This document shows, one piece after another, positions 35,936 through 45,338 of a stretch of DNA of 64,000 nt. The number at the start of each line of letters is the position of its first letter. Within the stretch, counting starts at the first letter, position 1. The position numbers and the translations under genes are program-made. Below the pieces are notes generated by a model. The model had not been told where the DNA came from, searched no databases, and saw nothing but the letters and a program-made list of their open reading frames with translations. This DNA is from a candidate division KSB1 bacterium (GTDB lineage Bacteria > Electryoneota > RPQS01), in assembly GCA_016214895.1 (NCBI GenBank), contig JACRMR010000008.1:248001-312000 (forward strand). Direction: 5' to 3'.

Positions 35936-38863
35936 CTATTTGGTCGGCGCAGCGGCGATCGAATCCACCGCTCCGCGATTGTCCAGTTGGTCGAGCCGGC
36001 GTTTGGCCCCGGCGTCGGTTGGATGCTTGGCGATCCAGTCGTTGAGCACCCGTTTGGCGCGTGGCGTGTCTCCGAGCGCCTCGAGCGCTTGCATCAACGC
36101 CCCGACGGCCTGACCATCGTTGGCATCGAGCTTGAGGGCCTGCTCGAACATATCCGCCGCGATCGAAAAGGCCTGGGATTGGTAGAGTTGACCGCCCGCC
36201 TGATAGTACATCTCGCCGGTCGGATTCGCGCCCAGCGCACTGCGCAGGATCTTGTGCGCCTGCGCGGTGTCGCCGAAACTGGAGATCCACATGGCCGCCA
36301 GCCGGCATTGTGAGTCAAAGCGCAAGTCCTCGCGGGAGGTTGCCATCTCGAGCCGGCGTCGCAACTCCTCCGGTTTCCCAAGATCCGCGTACATCCGGCC
36401 CAGCTGAACCGAGAGATCGGGATTGCCAATCGGTCGGATCGCCTCCGGAATCGCGCTGTCCATCTGTTCGAGCAGCGTCAAAGCCTTCTGTCGATTCGGC
36501 AGACGATTGAAATTCTCGAGTCGATCCGCCAGCGCGGCCGGAGCGGCGGCCGTAGCCCCGGTGTCCGGCAAGTTCGAATAATAGTAGGCCAGTTGCAGAA
36601 AGGCGGAGCGATAGTTCTGCAGGAGCTTCGAGACGTTGTCATCGAAATGCACGCCCGGATCGTCGATCCCGCGGAAATGTCCCTGAAACGTCTTGAACAG
36701 ATGCTCCTGAATCCGGACCGGATCGATCTGCTGGTCTTTCTTGGGATTCACTTTGAAGACGAGACCTTCCATGGTCAGCCAGTCACGCAATCCGATCATG
36801 TTGCTGTTGGCGACCGTCACGGCGAAATAGATCGGTCGTGGCACGGGCGTCTTGCTCGGATCATAGTTCGTCTTCAGCATGTCGAGGATCATCATGTCCT
36901 GAACGCGCAGGAAGTTCGGCGTGCGGCTGGTCTCGCCTTCCTTGAACGGGATGTACATGGCGGCCGGCATGGTCCAGGCCATCTTACCGACGGAAGTGTT
37001 GAGCTCGATCTTCTGCTTGTCCGGCGGCCAGTAACGCGCCATAATTGCCTGCGCGTCGTTCTCCTCGAGGTAGCGATCGATGTACTGATCCGTGTAGGAA
37101 ATCGGCACCATCGGCTCGCGATGCTTGAGCTGTTTGATGTACCAGCCGGTATTGAGCAGACTCAGGTTGACCAGGCGCACGTCCTTGCGAACGCCGGCCA
37201 CTTCTTGCAGGTACCAGACGGGGAAAGTGTCGTTATCGCCGTTCGTGAACAACAGTCCGTTCGGCTCGCAGGACATCAGCATGTTGTAGCTGTAATCCCA
37301 GGCCACGTAGTTGTTGTCCCGGTCGTTCATCTCGTAGTTGTTCGCCAACAGCATCACGGGTGACAACAGCAGCAGCAACACGGTCGTCGCAATCGCCGCC
37401 GCCGGCCGCGAGGACTCCTGTTGGATCCGTTTCGCCACCCATTCGATGACCGCGGCCGCACCGATCCCGATCCAGAGTGCATAAGCGAAGAAAGCACCCA
37501 CATAGGAGTAGTCACGTTCGCGCGGCTGCGGGTCATCCTGATTCAGGTACAGGATGACCGCGTATCCGGTCATAAAGAAGAGCGCGGCGACGAACAGCCA
37601 GCCGGTCTTGTCCTTGGCGAACTGGTGGAAGATACCGATCAGGCCGAGCGTGAACGGAACGCAAGTCAGGATCGCCAGCCAGCGGAGAATGCCCTGCGGA
37701 TTCTGGGTGATCGCACTCAGGATCGAGTAGTTCGGTGACACGCCGGCGTCCTGGAATTCTTCCTGCGGCGCGCCTTCGCGTCCGATGAATTGCCAGAACA
37801 AATAGCGGTTGAACATCTTGTTAACCTGATAGCGCCAGAAGAAATCGGATTCGCTGCGATACTCCGGGTTCTTGTTCCACATTCTGGGGAACATCTTACG
37901 ATCGCCGTACTGCTCGCGATTCAGGTATGAGAGATAACGCGCCGGCGTGTCCGGGTCGTTTTCGTCGATCGACGGATTCAGACCCGAACGGATGTAAATC
38001 ATGGAATACGACGAATAGCCGATGGTGATCAGCAACAGGCTGCCCATGGCGACGCCGATAATCCCGTGTTGATTCTTGACCGCCCACCAGAAGATCAGGC
38101 CGATCACCGCCACGACGGCAGCCACCGCCCAGAACGAGCCGAATCTTGTCGCCAAACCGGGCAGCCATTTGACCACGCCGGGATAGATCATGACAAAAGC
38201 CACCGCGGTCCCGGCCGCCATCGCCGCAAATGAAGCCAATTGGAACGACCGGCGGCGGAAGTACATCACCAGCGCCAGCGCAGGCAGCGCGAGCACCATG
38301 AGCAAATGCACGCCGGTGGATAGCCCGATCGTGTAACCGATCATCATCAGCCAGCGTTCGTTGCCCGCTTCATCCGCCTTCTCATGCCAGACCAGAATAA
38401 GCCACACCACGAGGTGTGTGAACAGTTGGCTCATGGCATAAACTTCCGATTCCACGGCATTGAACCACATGGAATAGGACCACGACAGGCTGAGCGCGCC
38501 GACCACGCCGCCGCCGTAAGTAATCCACTGATCGAGCCCGCTTTCTTCGCGACCGCGAATGTGACGGATCAACCGCACGATGATCAGGTAGGCCAACAGG
38601 ATCGAAAAGGCGCTCGCCAGCACCGACATCCACGTCGCCCGGACCCCGATATCGGCGGAAATGGGCAGGATGGTAAACACTCGACCGATCAGCAGGAATA
38701 ACGGCGAGCCCGGCGGATGGGGAACGCCCATGGTATAGGAACACGCGGCGAACTCACCGCAATCCCAGAACGAGCACGTATCCGCCATTGTCAACGCATA
38801 CACCACCAGCGAAGCCAGGAAGACGCCGGTCGCCACCCAGCGGTGCGTATCGAATTTCACCAT
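35936..38863 (-). CDS. DUF2723 membrane protein with C-terminal TPRs
   Basis: A 975-residue protein found mainly in FCB-group bacteria. The N-terminal DUF2723 region has the hallmark TMADTCSFWDCGEFAACSY (about 25-43), then GVPHPPGSPLF, followed by about twelve membrane helices to about residue 500. A large extracytoplasmic part includes NGDNDTFPVWYLQEVAGVRKD, and the C-terminus (about 820-960) carries TPR-like repeats. Some family members have been linked to protein O-glycosylation using polyprenyl-linked sugars; that is not shown here. The ATG overlaps the GT2 stop by 7 nt. The neighbouring DPM-type gene fits this idea. Confidence 0.88.
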   Translation of the reverse strand: MVKFDTHRWVATGVFLASLVVYALTMADTCSFWDCGEFAACSYTMGVPHPPGSPLFLLIGRVFTILPISADIGVRATWMSVLASAFSILLAYLIIVRLIRHIRGREESGLDQWITYGGGVVGALSLSWSYSMWFNAVESEVYAMSQLFTHLVVWLILVWHEKADEAGNERWLMMIGYTIGLSTGVHLLMVLALPALALVMYFRRRSFQLASFAAMAAGTAVAFVMIYPGVVKWLPGLATRFGSFWAVAAVVAVIGLIFWWAVKNQHGIIGVAMGSLLLITIGYSSYSMIYIRSGLNPSIDENDPDTPARYLSYLNREQYGDRKMFPRMWNKNPEYRSESDFFWRYQVNKMFNRYLFWQFIGREGAPQEEFQDAGVSPNYSILSAITQNPQGILRWLAILTCVPFTLGLIGIFHQFAKDKTGWLFVAALFFMTGYAVILYLNQDDPQPRERDYSYVGAFFAYALWIGIGAAAVIEWVAKRIQQESSRPAAAIATTVLLLLLSPVMLLANNYEMNDRDNNYVAWDYSYNMLMSCEPNGLLFTNGDNDTFPVWYLQEVAGVRKDVRLVNLSLLNTGWYIKQLKHREPMVPISYTDQYIDRYLEENDAQAIMARYWPPDKQKIELNTSVGKMAWTMPAAMYIPFKEGETSRTPNFLRVQDMMILDMLKTNYDPSKTPVPRPIYFAVTVANSNMIGLRDWLTMEGLVFKVNPKKDQQIDPVRIQEHLFKTFQGHFRGIDDPGVHFDDNVSKLLQNYRSAFLQLAYYYSNLPDTGATAAAPAALADRLENFNRLPNRQKALTLLEQMDSAIPEAIRPIGNPDLSVQLGRMYADLGKPEELRRRLEMATSREDLRFDSQCRLAAMWISSFGDTAQAHKILRSALGANPTGEMYYQAGGQLYQSQAFSIAADMFEQALKLDANDGQAVGALMQALEALGDTPRAKRVLNDWIAKHPTDAGAKRRLDQLDNRGAVDSIAAAPTK

Positions 38864-39927
38864 CTATTCAGGAGTTGAGAGCAGAGTTTCTGGTTATGAA
38901 AATAATACCGCCAAATCACGGAATGGGGGAAGATCACGTGCTGCAGGTCGTGATCGGCAACCTTCCTCAACCGCTGCACCGCCCTGCGCTTGCGGAACAC
39001 ATTGCGCAAATTCCGCAAGACGTAGAAATGCGCGGCCAGCACAGCGAGCGAGCGCTTGGGTTCCCGCTTCACGGGCGACGCCACGACGGTCACCCAGTCC
39101 AACATCCAGCGCACAGTCAGATTCCGCCAGAGGCCCGGCGCGCCAAGATTCTTCAACATCATCACCAGACTATTCCGGTGGTTGTAATACATCTTGTGGT
39201 AGCGTTCCGCGGATAGCGCCGCTCCGGCCCAATGGTAAACGACTCCCCGTGGAGCAACTTTCACGGTCCAACCCGCCAGCCACAAGCGCCAGCACAGATC
39301 AAGTTCTTCCATATGCAGGAAGAAATCGCTGTCCAGTCCGCCCACGTCATAGTAGGCGTCGCGACGAATAATCAGCGCGGCACCGGTCGCCCAGTGAATC
39401 GGAATGACGTCGTCATACTGATGTTCGTCGCGCTCGACCGTGTCAAAGACCCGCCCGCGCACAAACGGATACCCGTATCGATCGATGAACCCACCGCTTC
39501 CGCCGGAATACTCCAGCATTTCGCGATTCTGAAATGACTTCAGTTTCGGCTGTACCGCGGCGAGCGTGGGCTCAGCTTCGAGCAGTGCAATAGCCTGATC
39601 AAGCCACGCTGGCTCAACTTCGACATCGAAATTGAGCAGGACCGCGTACTTCCCCGTGGTCCGGTCCAGCACTGCATTATATGCGCCGCTGTAGCCTAAG
39701 TTATGATCGAGGGGGAAGAGCTGGACGGAGGGATGATGTCGGCGCAGGTATTCGAGACTGCCGTCATTGGAGCAGTTGTCAACAACAGCAACTTCAATGG
39801 GCTGATAGTTCGACCGGGCGAGGCTCTCGAGGCAACCCGGAAGGAACTTTAAACCATTGTAATTCAGTATGATAACAGAAACGAGTGGCTGCTGTGACAG
39901 TCCGCACTCCTTAGGTACGCAAGTCAA
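38857..39927 (-). CDS. glycosyltransferase family 2
   Basis: A GT-A enzyme of about 350 residues. Motifs: VSVIILNYNGLKFL, VVDNCSNDGSLEYL, LGYSGAYNAVL, VLLNFDVEVEP, a middle WATGAALIIRRDAYYDVGGL and HMEELDLCWRLWLAGW, typical of rhamnosyl-type transferases. The annotated TTG at 39927 lies at or before the predicted transcription start and has no ribosome site. A CTG at 39900, 6 nt after AAGGAG (39912-39907), fits better and would remove nine residues before the conserved part. Its end overlaps the DUF2723 start. Confidence 0.88.
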   Translation of the reverse strand: MTCVPKECGLSQQPLVSVIILNYNGLKFLPGCLESLARSNYQPIEVAVVDNCSNDGSLEYLRRHHPSVQLFPLDHNLGYSGAYNAVLDRTTGKYAVLLNFDVEVEPAWLDQAIALLEAEPTLAAVQPKLKSFQNREMLEYSGGSGGFIDRYGYPFVRGRVFDTVERDEHQYDDVIPIHWATGAALIIRRDAYYDVGGLDSDFFLHMEELDLCWRLWLAGWTVKVAPRGVVYHWAGAALSAERYHKMYYNHRNSLVMMLKNLGAPGLWRNLTVRWMLDWVTVVASPVKREPKRSLAVLAAHFYVLRNLRNVFRKRRAVQRLRKVADHDLQHVIFPHSVIWRYYFHNQKLCSQLLNRW

Positions 39928-39929
39928 AG

Positions 39930-39958
39930 AAGGTAATGAATCTACCCCGGATTGTCAA
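39930..39958 (-). promoter_or_regulatory. predicted promoter for the GT2-DUF2723-OMP unit
   Basis: Minus strand: perfect TTGACA (39958-39953), 17 nt, TACCTT (39935-39930, 3 of 6). The expected transcription start is near 39923. It lies between the batE stop (40015) and the glycosyltransferase. Confidence 0.55.
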
Positions 39959-40014
39959 GGGTATTTGCACATTCCCCGTGCCGATCCAGAGTGGGATACG
40001 CAGTTTTTGCACGT

Positions 40015-40764
40015 TCATATCTTCTCCAAGTCGGCTGCGCTGATCCACCCCTGCCGGCCATCGACGAGCGCGATGCGAGTCCAGCCTGTCAGGGTTTCGC
40101 CGATTTTGACTGAAGTACCGTTGTGCAGGGCAAACAACTGTTTGCTGCCGTCATCGGGGGCGGAGTAGACGTCGGTCTTTTCGGCCATAATGACACCGCG
40201 CGGCTGCAGCTCAACCACCGCCCGCCAGCCGTACCAGGCACCCGCCAGTATGAACAGTCCCAAGGATGCGACCATCACTCGCTGGACGATCCGCCGGGCC
40301 CACCACGGCTGCAGCAGACGAAGCGCGGCAACCAGGGCTGCAATCACGCCCAGCGCCTGCAGCGCCGCGGCCAACTCCCGCAGCGTGAGCGTGTCCCGCA
40401 GCGCATCGACCCAATTCCAGATCGCCAGCCGGATCGGGGGGTCGATCCGATCCACAATCCGTCGTCTTGCTTCCTCGAGATTCGCCTGCAGATCCCGCTC
40501 TCGCGGCAGGTCGGCTCGCGCCCGTTCGTAGTAGAGAATTGACCGGCCATAGTCGCCCTTGCGGAAATAGGCGTTCCCGAGATTGAAATACGTCGGACCG
40601 CTGGCCTCCCCGGATTGGAGGATGCTTTCCCACGCGCTGACCGCACCGTCGATCTTGTTTTCGCGATACAGGCGCAGCCCTTCGTCGAATCTCGCGAGCG
40701 GATCGGACTGCGCAACAAGGGATAGTCCCAACACCAGGAATGCGATCGAGCACGGTAGCCTCAT
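40015..40764 (-). CDS. batE: BatE-like protein (TPR and SH3 domains)
   Basis: Last gene of the Bat operon. The 249 residues have a signal peptide (1-20), TPR repeats (about 25-100: YFNLGNAYFRKGDYGRSILY), two membrane helices (about 130-175), and a C-terminal bacterial SH3-like domain (about 190-249: VYSAPDDGSKQLF, RQGWISAADL). BatE proteins have been tied to aerotolerance in Bacteroides with unclear activity. It overlaps batD by 4 nt. The SH3 part may bind peptidoglycan or another Bat protein. Confidence 0.88.
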   Translation of the reverse strand: MRLPCSIAFLVLGLSLVAQSDPLARFDEGLRLYRENKIDGAVSAWESILQSGEASGPTYFNLGNAYFRKGDYGRSILYYERARADLPRERDLQANLEEARRRIVDRIDPPIRLAIWNWVDALRDTLTLRELAAALQALGVIAALVAALRLLQPWWARRIVQRVMVASLGLFILAGAWYGWRAVVELQPRGVIMAEKTDVYSAPDDGSKQLFALHNGTSVKIGETLTGWTRIALVDGRQGWISAADLEKI

Positions 40765-42569
40765 GCCGCGGACTCCTTCGCCTTTGCGCCGCGACTGAAC
40801 TCCGCGATCACCTGCTTCGCGCGTTCCGTTAACTGCCCGGCGGTCGTTAAGTCCGCCGAGCCCACGGCAAACCGGACGAGATTGCAGTCGCGCTGCAAAT
40901 CGAGAATCTGACTCAGGAGTTCAGGAGACTCGCCTTTGTCGAGCCAGGCATCGCGCAACAAGATCGGACTGCCCGATTCCGTGATGTCGGCTCCCGAATG
41001 CGCGAGAATGGCATCCAGACACGCGGACACATCGCGGCAGGCGTCCAGCGGCTGCTTGGCGGAGATCGCTTTCAGGGCGAGATTGAGTTGCTTCTGGGCG
41101 GCCTGTATCTGGCGGACTCGCGACGGCCTGGCTTGCAGAGCGGCGGCGCGCCGGGTCAAGACCAGATGCAATGCGGCCAACCCCATCCATGGTGCTCCGG
41201 TCAACAGCCAGAAATTGTATTCCCGATGCGGCCGGGAACCGCGCGCATGAAAGGAACCGGGTTTGGTCTTCGCGAACGCGATATCCGTATCGACGGAGGT
41301 GACGTCACGCCGCTGGACTTGCGCGGGCGTTCCGCTCCCGGGAGCATCCCCGCGATCCACAGTCAACACAATCGCGGCGGTCGCGATCGTCGCGTACTTC
41401 TCCGTCGCGGGGTCGAAATACGAATATGCAATTTCCGGGATCCGCTGCACTCCCGGCGCGCGCGGAATCAGCACATACTCGAAGATCTTGGCCCCGCCGA
41501 TTCTGCCGCCGCTGCGATTGATCTGTTCACTCTGTTTCGGATCGTACCGGTCGAAATCCGGCGGAAAACTAATCAGCGGTTCCGGCAGCATCTTAATGTT
41601 ACCCGTACCTTCCAGCCGGACCGTCAATGTCACCGCGTCGTTCGTGCGGGTCGCCGGACGGTCCACCGTGGCGCTGATTCGGAGCGAGCCGACGGCGCCA
41701 TTGAAGCCGGGCGGCGCGCCGTCCGGCAGCGGTGCGACTTTCAGTTTCACGGGCGGAGATTGCACCTTGACTTCCTCGCGCGGCGACCCCAGCCGGAAGA
41801 ACGGATCATTAAAGATATCGAACGGATCCCGGCCACGACTGCGCGAGCGTTCGACCTGCGTGGTGACGATCATCGGCTCGATTTCAAGCTCGCCCGACCC
41901 CGTCGCGAACATGGCGAATTTCCGAATCACCGCGGCCTTGTAGGACTTGCCCCCGATCATCTCGTCGGTCAACGTGAGTTGATTCGGCATCGGAATCTCT
42001 TCCACCCAGAACCCCGCCGCCCGCGGCAACTGCGTGATCTCCGGACTCGTCATCTGCACGTTGAAGAAGATCTTGTAGGAGACGGTCACCTGTTCACCCT
42101 GCACCAACGACGTCTTATCCGGAATCGCCCGAATGAATACGTTATCGGCGGCGCCCGGCGCGTCCGCGCCACCTCCGCCGGCCGGCGGCGTGGCCGCGCC
42201 CGCCGCCAGAATCTTTACCGAAATCGGGTTGGTCGTAAACGTCTTTCCCTGATACACCAGCGAAACCGGACCGATTTCACCGTGTCCTTCCGCCGTCGCA
42301 CGCAACCGGTAGGTATAGATGATCGAAGAACTCGTCCGGCCGTTGACCATCGAGAAGTTCGTGCTCGAGAACGGCCCCCCCGTCACCTGCAGTTTGCCGA
42401 GCGTGGGAAGCGCGGGTGACGGTACGCCCGACGAGGCACCTTCAAAGGTGACCGTGAGCGACAGCGCGTCGCCGACGCGCACGGGATTTCGGTCCACGCT
42501 CGCGGCCAACCTGTATTGTGCAAAAGCGCCGGCAGCGGTCAGCAGCAGCGCGAAGACGATCGCTCTCAC
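40761..42569 (-). CDS. batD: BatD (oxygen tolerance protein)
   Basis: A 602-residue periplasmic/membrane protein. It has a signal peptide (1-17), then repeated immunoglobulin-like beta domains (ASVDRNPVRVGDALSLTVTF at about 23-42 is the typical BatD opening; similar openings VSYKIFF and TLTVRLEG occur later), a membrane helix near 455-475 and a cytoplasmic tail. BatD is thought to bind partner proteins outside the membrane in the complex with BatA/B. It overlaps batC (4 nt) and batE (4 nt). A Gly/Pro-rich spacer APGAADNVFIRAIPDK occurs near residue 140-156. Confidence 0.92.
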   Translation of the reverse strand: MRAIVFALLLTAAGAFAQYRLAASVDRNPVRVGDALSLTVTFEGASSGVPSPALPTLGKLQVTGGPFSSTNFSMVNGRTSSSIIYTYRLRATAEGHGEIGPVSLVYQGKTFTTNPISVKILAAGAATPPAGGGGADAPGAADNVFIRAIPDKTSLVQGEQVTVSYKIFFNVQMTSPEITQLPRAAGFWVEEIPMPNQLTLTDEMIGGKSYKAAVIRKFAMFATGSGELEIEPMIVTTQVERSRSRGRDPFDIFNDPFFRLGSPREEVKVQSPPVKLKVAPLPDGAPPGFNGAVGSLRISATVDRPATRTNDAVTLTVRLEGTGNIKMLPEPLISFPPDFDRYDPKQSEQINRSGGRIGGAKIFEYVLIPRAPGVQRIPEIAYSYFDPATEKYATIATAAIVLTVDRGDAPGSGTPAQVQRRDVTSVDTDIAFAKTKPGSFHARGSRPHREYNFWLLTGAPWMGLAALHLVLTRRAAALQARPSRVRQIQAAQKQLNLALKAISAKQPLDACRDVSACLDAILAHSGADITESGSPILLRDAWLDKGESPELLSQILDLQRDCNLVRFAVGSADLTTAGQLTERAKQVIAEFSRGAKAKESAA

Positions 42570-43297
42570 CAGTCCTTCTCGCGTTTCTTCCGCGCCGCCA
42601 CCTTAATCTTCTTTACGTCTTTCAGCGCCTGTTGTTCGTTAGACAGCAACGCGTTCAGCAGCCGCTCGGCTTCTTGCTTGGACATCTGCTTGCCGGCTTG
42701 TGGTTGGGCCTGTTCCGCTGGTTCCTGCTCCTGCTGCTGATCTTGCTGCTGCTGCTGATCCTGCTGCTGCTGTTGATCTTGATCCTGCTTCTGATCTTGA
42801 TTCTGCTGCTGCTGGGTCGAGTCCTGCTTTTGCTGCGGTTTATCCTGCTGCTTGTCTTGCTGCTTCTGCTGTTGCTGTTGTTGCAGCATGCGCCGCGCCA
42901 ATTCAAGGTTGTAGCGCGCCTCGTCATCGGCCGGGTTGCGCTTGAGCGACTCGACATAAGCCGCGATGGCTTTATCGTATTTCTGACTCTCGAAATAGGA
43001 GTTCCCCAGATTGTAAAGCGTGTGGCTTTGCTCGTCCGGCAGTTGGTCGGGACCGAGCGATCCGATGTAGGCCTGCTCCGCTTTGTCGAACTGCTGCTGC
43101 TGGTACATGACGTTGCCGAGGTCGTACATCACGACGGACGTGTCGGCTCCCTGTTCGAGCGCGGTCTTGTAATGCAGCAAGGCGGCGTCATTCAGGCTGT
43201 CTTGCGCGGCTCGATTGCCGCGCTTGACCTCCTGCCGCGGGTTAGCACAGACCGTCACCGCGCAACAGATCAAAGCGATCAGCACCGCTCGACTCAT
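42566..43297 (-). CDS. batC: BatC-like TPR protein with Gln-rich segment
   Basis: A 243-residue TPR protein of the Bat operon. It has a signal-like N-terminus (1-18), TPR repeats (about 35-130: YNLGNSYFESQKYDKAIAAY), and then a long Gln/Asp/Lys low-complexity stretch (residues 139-204), followed by a basic C-terminus (KKIKVAARKKREKDW). BatC is thought to be a scaffolding partner in the complex. The ATG at 43297 overlaps the batB stop (ATGA); a longer upstream frame that runs into batB is rejected. The Gln-rich region is the most repetitive coding stretch in the window. Confidence 0.88.
   Translation of the reverse strand: MSRAVLIALICCAVTVCANPRQEVKRGNRAAQDSLNDAALLHYKTALEQGADTSVVMYDLGNVMYQQQQFDKAEQAYIGSLGPDQLPDEQSHTLYNLGNSYFESQKYDKAIAAYVESLKRNPADDEARYNLELARRMLQQQQQQKQQDKQQDKPQQKQDSTQQQQNQDQKQDQDQQQQQDQQQQQDQQQEQEPAEQAQPQAGKQMSKQEAERLLNALLSNEQQALKDVKKIKVAARKKREKDW
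42686..42883 (-). repeat. CAG/CAA-rich low-complexity coding repeat in batC
   Basis: About 66 codons (batC residues 139-204) are dominated by Gln, with Asp, Lys and Glu, encoded mostly by CAG with some CAA. In frame, coding and unlikely to be a CRISPR or transposon repeat. Such tracts can vary in length between strains by slippage. Confidence 0.9.
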
Positions 43298-44358
43298 GCG
43301 TCCCCCGCCAGCTTCCGGCCGCGGCGGAATTTCGGCAGCACGACCCGCCATCGTTCCTCTCGCTTCCGCTCGGACACGAAAAATTCTCCCAGCAGCAGCA
43401 ACAGTGCCGGGAGTACGAGGTAGGCGAAACGATCCTCGAACGACGTGAATTGCTTCTTCCCGAATTCGGTCTTTTCCATCTGGGCAATATCATCCCAAAT
43501 CGTTTGCAGCTCCTGCGCGCTCTGACTGCCGCGCAAATAGCGGCCGTCGCCCGCGTCGGCAACGCGTTCGAGCAGCGGCTCGTTCAGGCGCGTCACGATG
43601 ACTTCGCCCTGGGGATTGCGCTTGAAACCCGCGGGCAGTCCGCGCTCGTCGCGCAGTGGAATGGGCGCGCCCTGCGGAGTGCCCAGCCCGATCGCATACA
43701 CGCGAATTCCCGCTTCCGCGGCTTTCCGCGCCGCCTCGACGGCTTCTTCCTCCTGGTCCTCGCCGTCCGTGATGACCACGACAACGCGACTCTTGGCTTC
43801 CTCCTCATCAAACGCGCGCGTCGCCTGTTCCAGCGCTTCGGTGATGACCGTTCCCTGTTCCGGAATGATCTCCGTGTTCATGATTCGCACGAGCATCTTG
43901 ACCGCGCCATAGTCCATCGTGAGCGGGCAATGCGTGATGGCGCTTCCGGCAAACGCCACGAGCCCGACCCGGTCCCCCTTCAGCCCGCTGACGAACTTCA
44001 GAATCTCGTTACGCGCGCTCTCGAGTCGCGAGGGCCGGATATCCTCGCAGAGCATGCTGGTCGAGATATCCAGCGCGATCACGATATCGATGCCCTGCCG
44101 CTTGACCTCTTCCAACTTCGTGCCGACCTGCGGATTCGCCAGCCCGATCACGCTCAGGGCCCACGCGGCGGCCCACATCCCCGCCTTGATTCGGAGCCGT
44201 GCCGGACTGAAGGCATAGGCGATCTTCGCCAACAAGCCATCCGCGACAAACAACTCCGAGGCCTTGCGCCGTTGTCGCAGTCCGTACCAGATCAGGCCGA
44301 GCCAGAGCGGTAAGAGCAGGAGCATCCATAACAGCCACGGGTACTCGAACTTGATCAT
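43294..44358 (-). CDS. batB: BatB: VWA-domain membrane protein
   Basis: A 354-residue protein with N-terminal membrane segments (about 5-25 and 57-77), a VWA domain (about 87-290) with a complete MIDAS motif DISTSM (the DxSxS metal site), and a C-terminal membrane helix (about 315-330). It forms a membrane complex with BatA. The domain is oriented between the helices as in other BatB proteins. It overlaps batA (4 nt) and batC (ATGA). Confidence 0.93.
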   Translation of the reverse strand: MIKFEYPWLLWMLLLLPLWLGLIWYGLRQRRKASELFVADGLLAKIAYAFSPARLRIKAGMWAAAWALSVIGLANPQVGTKLEEVKRQGIDIVIALDISTSMLCEDIRPSRLESARNEILKFVSGLKGDRVGLVAFAGSAITHCPLTMDYGAVKMLVRIMNTEIIPEQGTVITEALEQATRAFDEEEAKSRVVVVITDGEDQEEEAVEAARKAAEAGIRVYAIGLGTPQGAPIPLRDERGLPAGFKRNPQGEVIVTRLNEPLLERVADAGDGRYLRGSQSAQELQTIWDDIAQMEKTEFGKKQFTSFEDRFAYLVLPALLLLLGEFFVSERKREERWRVVLPKFRRGRKLAGDA

Positions 44359-45338
44359 GGCAGCTTACGCAATCCCCAGATCGAGAGCAAGAACTCAAGC
44401 GTGACCGCGGCCAGCGCGGCCCACAGCCACGGGTGGAAGACTTCGGCGACGCGCCGGTATTCCTCGACATTCACCTTGGTCCGTTCGAGCCGGTCGATTT
44501 CCTCGTAGATCTTTGCGAGCTTCTTCTCGTCGGTCGCGCGGAAATACTTGGCTCCGGTCATCGCCGCAATCTCCTTCATCATTTCTTCGTCGATGGTGAC
44601 CGGCACCTGCTGATAGCGTTTGCCGAATACGGTCTCGACCGGATACGGCGCCATGCCCTGCGTTCCGACGGCCACCGTGTACACCCGGATTCCCAGCGCG
44701 GCGGCCGCCTGTGCCGCCGTGACCGGGTCGATCTCCCCGCGATTATTCTGGCCGTCGGTGAGCAAAATCACGACCTTGCTCTTGGCTTCGGACTCGCGCA
44801 GCCGGTTCAGCGACGTGGCCATCGCCATTCCGATCGCCGTCCCGTCCTCCACCATGCCGGTTTTCAGGTCTTTCAATAGACTGACCACGACCTCGTAGTC
44901 CGTCGTGAGCGGACACTGAGTAAAGCTGACGGCGGCGAACGGGACCACACCGATTCGGTCCGACTCGCGTCCGGTCACGAAGTCCTCGGCGACCTTTTTC
45001 GCGGCCTCGACACGGTTGGGTTTCAGGTCCTCGGCCAGCATGGACGTCGAGGTATCGATGCAAAGCATGATATCGATACCCTCCACGCTCTTCTTGACTT
45101 CTTTGTCAAATACCTGCGGTCGTGCGAGGACGACGATCATGAATCCGATTGCCAGTTGCCGGAGCACGAACGGCAAGTGCCGCAGTCGCACGCGCCACGT
45201 CTTGTTCGCGCCCGTCAACGCCGCGAGGGAGGGGAAGCGGAAGTCGGTCCACCTCCTCCCTTCCCGCCAGAAATGGAAATAAGCCAAAACCGGCAGGACC
45301 AACAGCGCCCACAGCAGTTCGGGATGGGCGAATTTCAC
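44355..45338 (-). CDS. batA: BatA: VWA-domain membrane protein
   Basis: A 327-residue protein with N-terminal membrane helices (about 8-22 and 55-75), a VWA domain (about 85-285) with MIDAS motif DTSTSM (DxSxS), and a C-terminal helix (about 308-322). With BatB it probably forms a metal-dependent ligand-binding complex regulated by MoxR. The operon position and the paired MIDAS motifs support the assignment over other VWA proteins. It overlaps the preceding gene by 4 nt. Confidence 0.93.
   Translation of the reverse strand: MKFAHPELLWALLVLPVLAYFHFWREGRRWTDFRFPSLAALTGANKTWRVRLRHLPFVLRQLAIGFMIVVLARPQVFDKEVKKSVEGIDIMLCIDTSTSMLAEDLKPNRVEAAKKVAEDFVTGRESDRIGVVPFAAVSFTQCPLTTDYEVVVSLLKDLKTGMVEDGTAIGMAMATSLNRLRESEAKSKVVILLTDGQNNRGEIDPVTAAQAAAALGIRVYTVAVGTQGMAPYPVETVFGKRYQQVPVTIDEEMMKEIAAMTGAKYFRATDEKKLAKIYEEIDRLERTKVNVEEYRRVAEVFHPWLWAALAAVTLEFLLSIWGLRKLP

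Noticed and set aside
42686-42883. CRISPR-like or satellite repeat
   Set aside because: Irregular CAG/CAA codons in frame inside batC, not spaced repeats.
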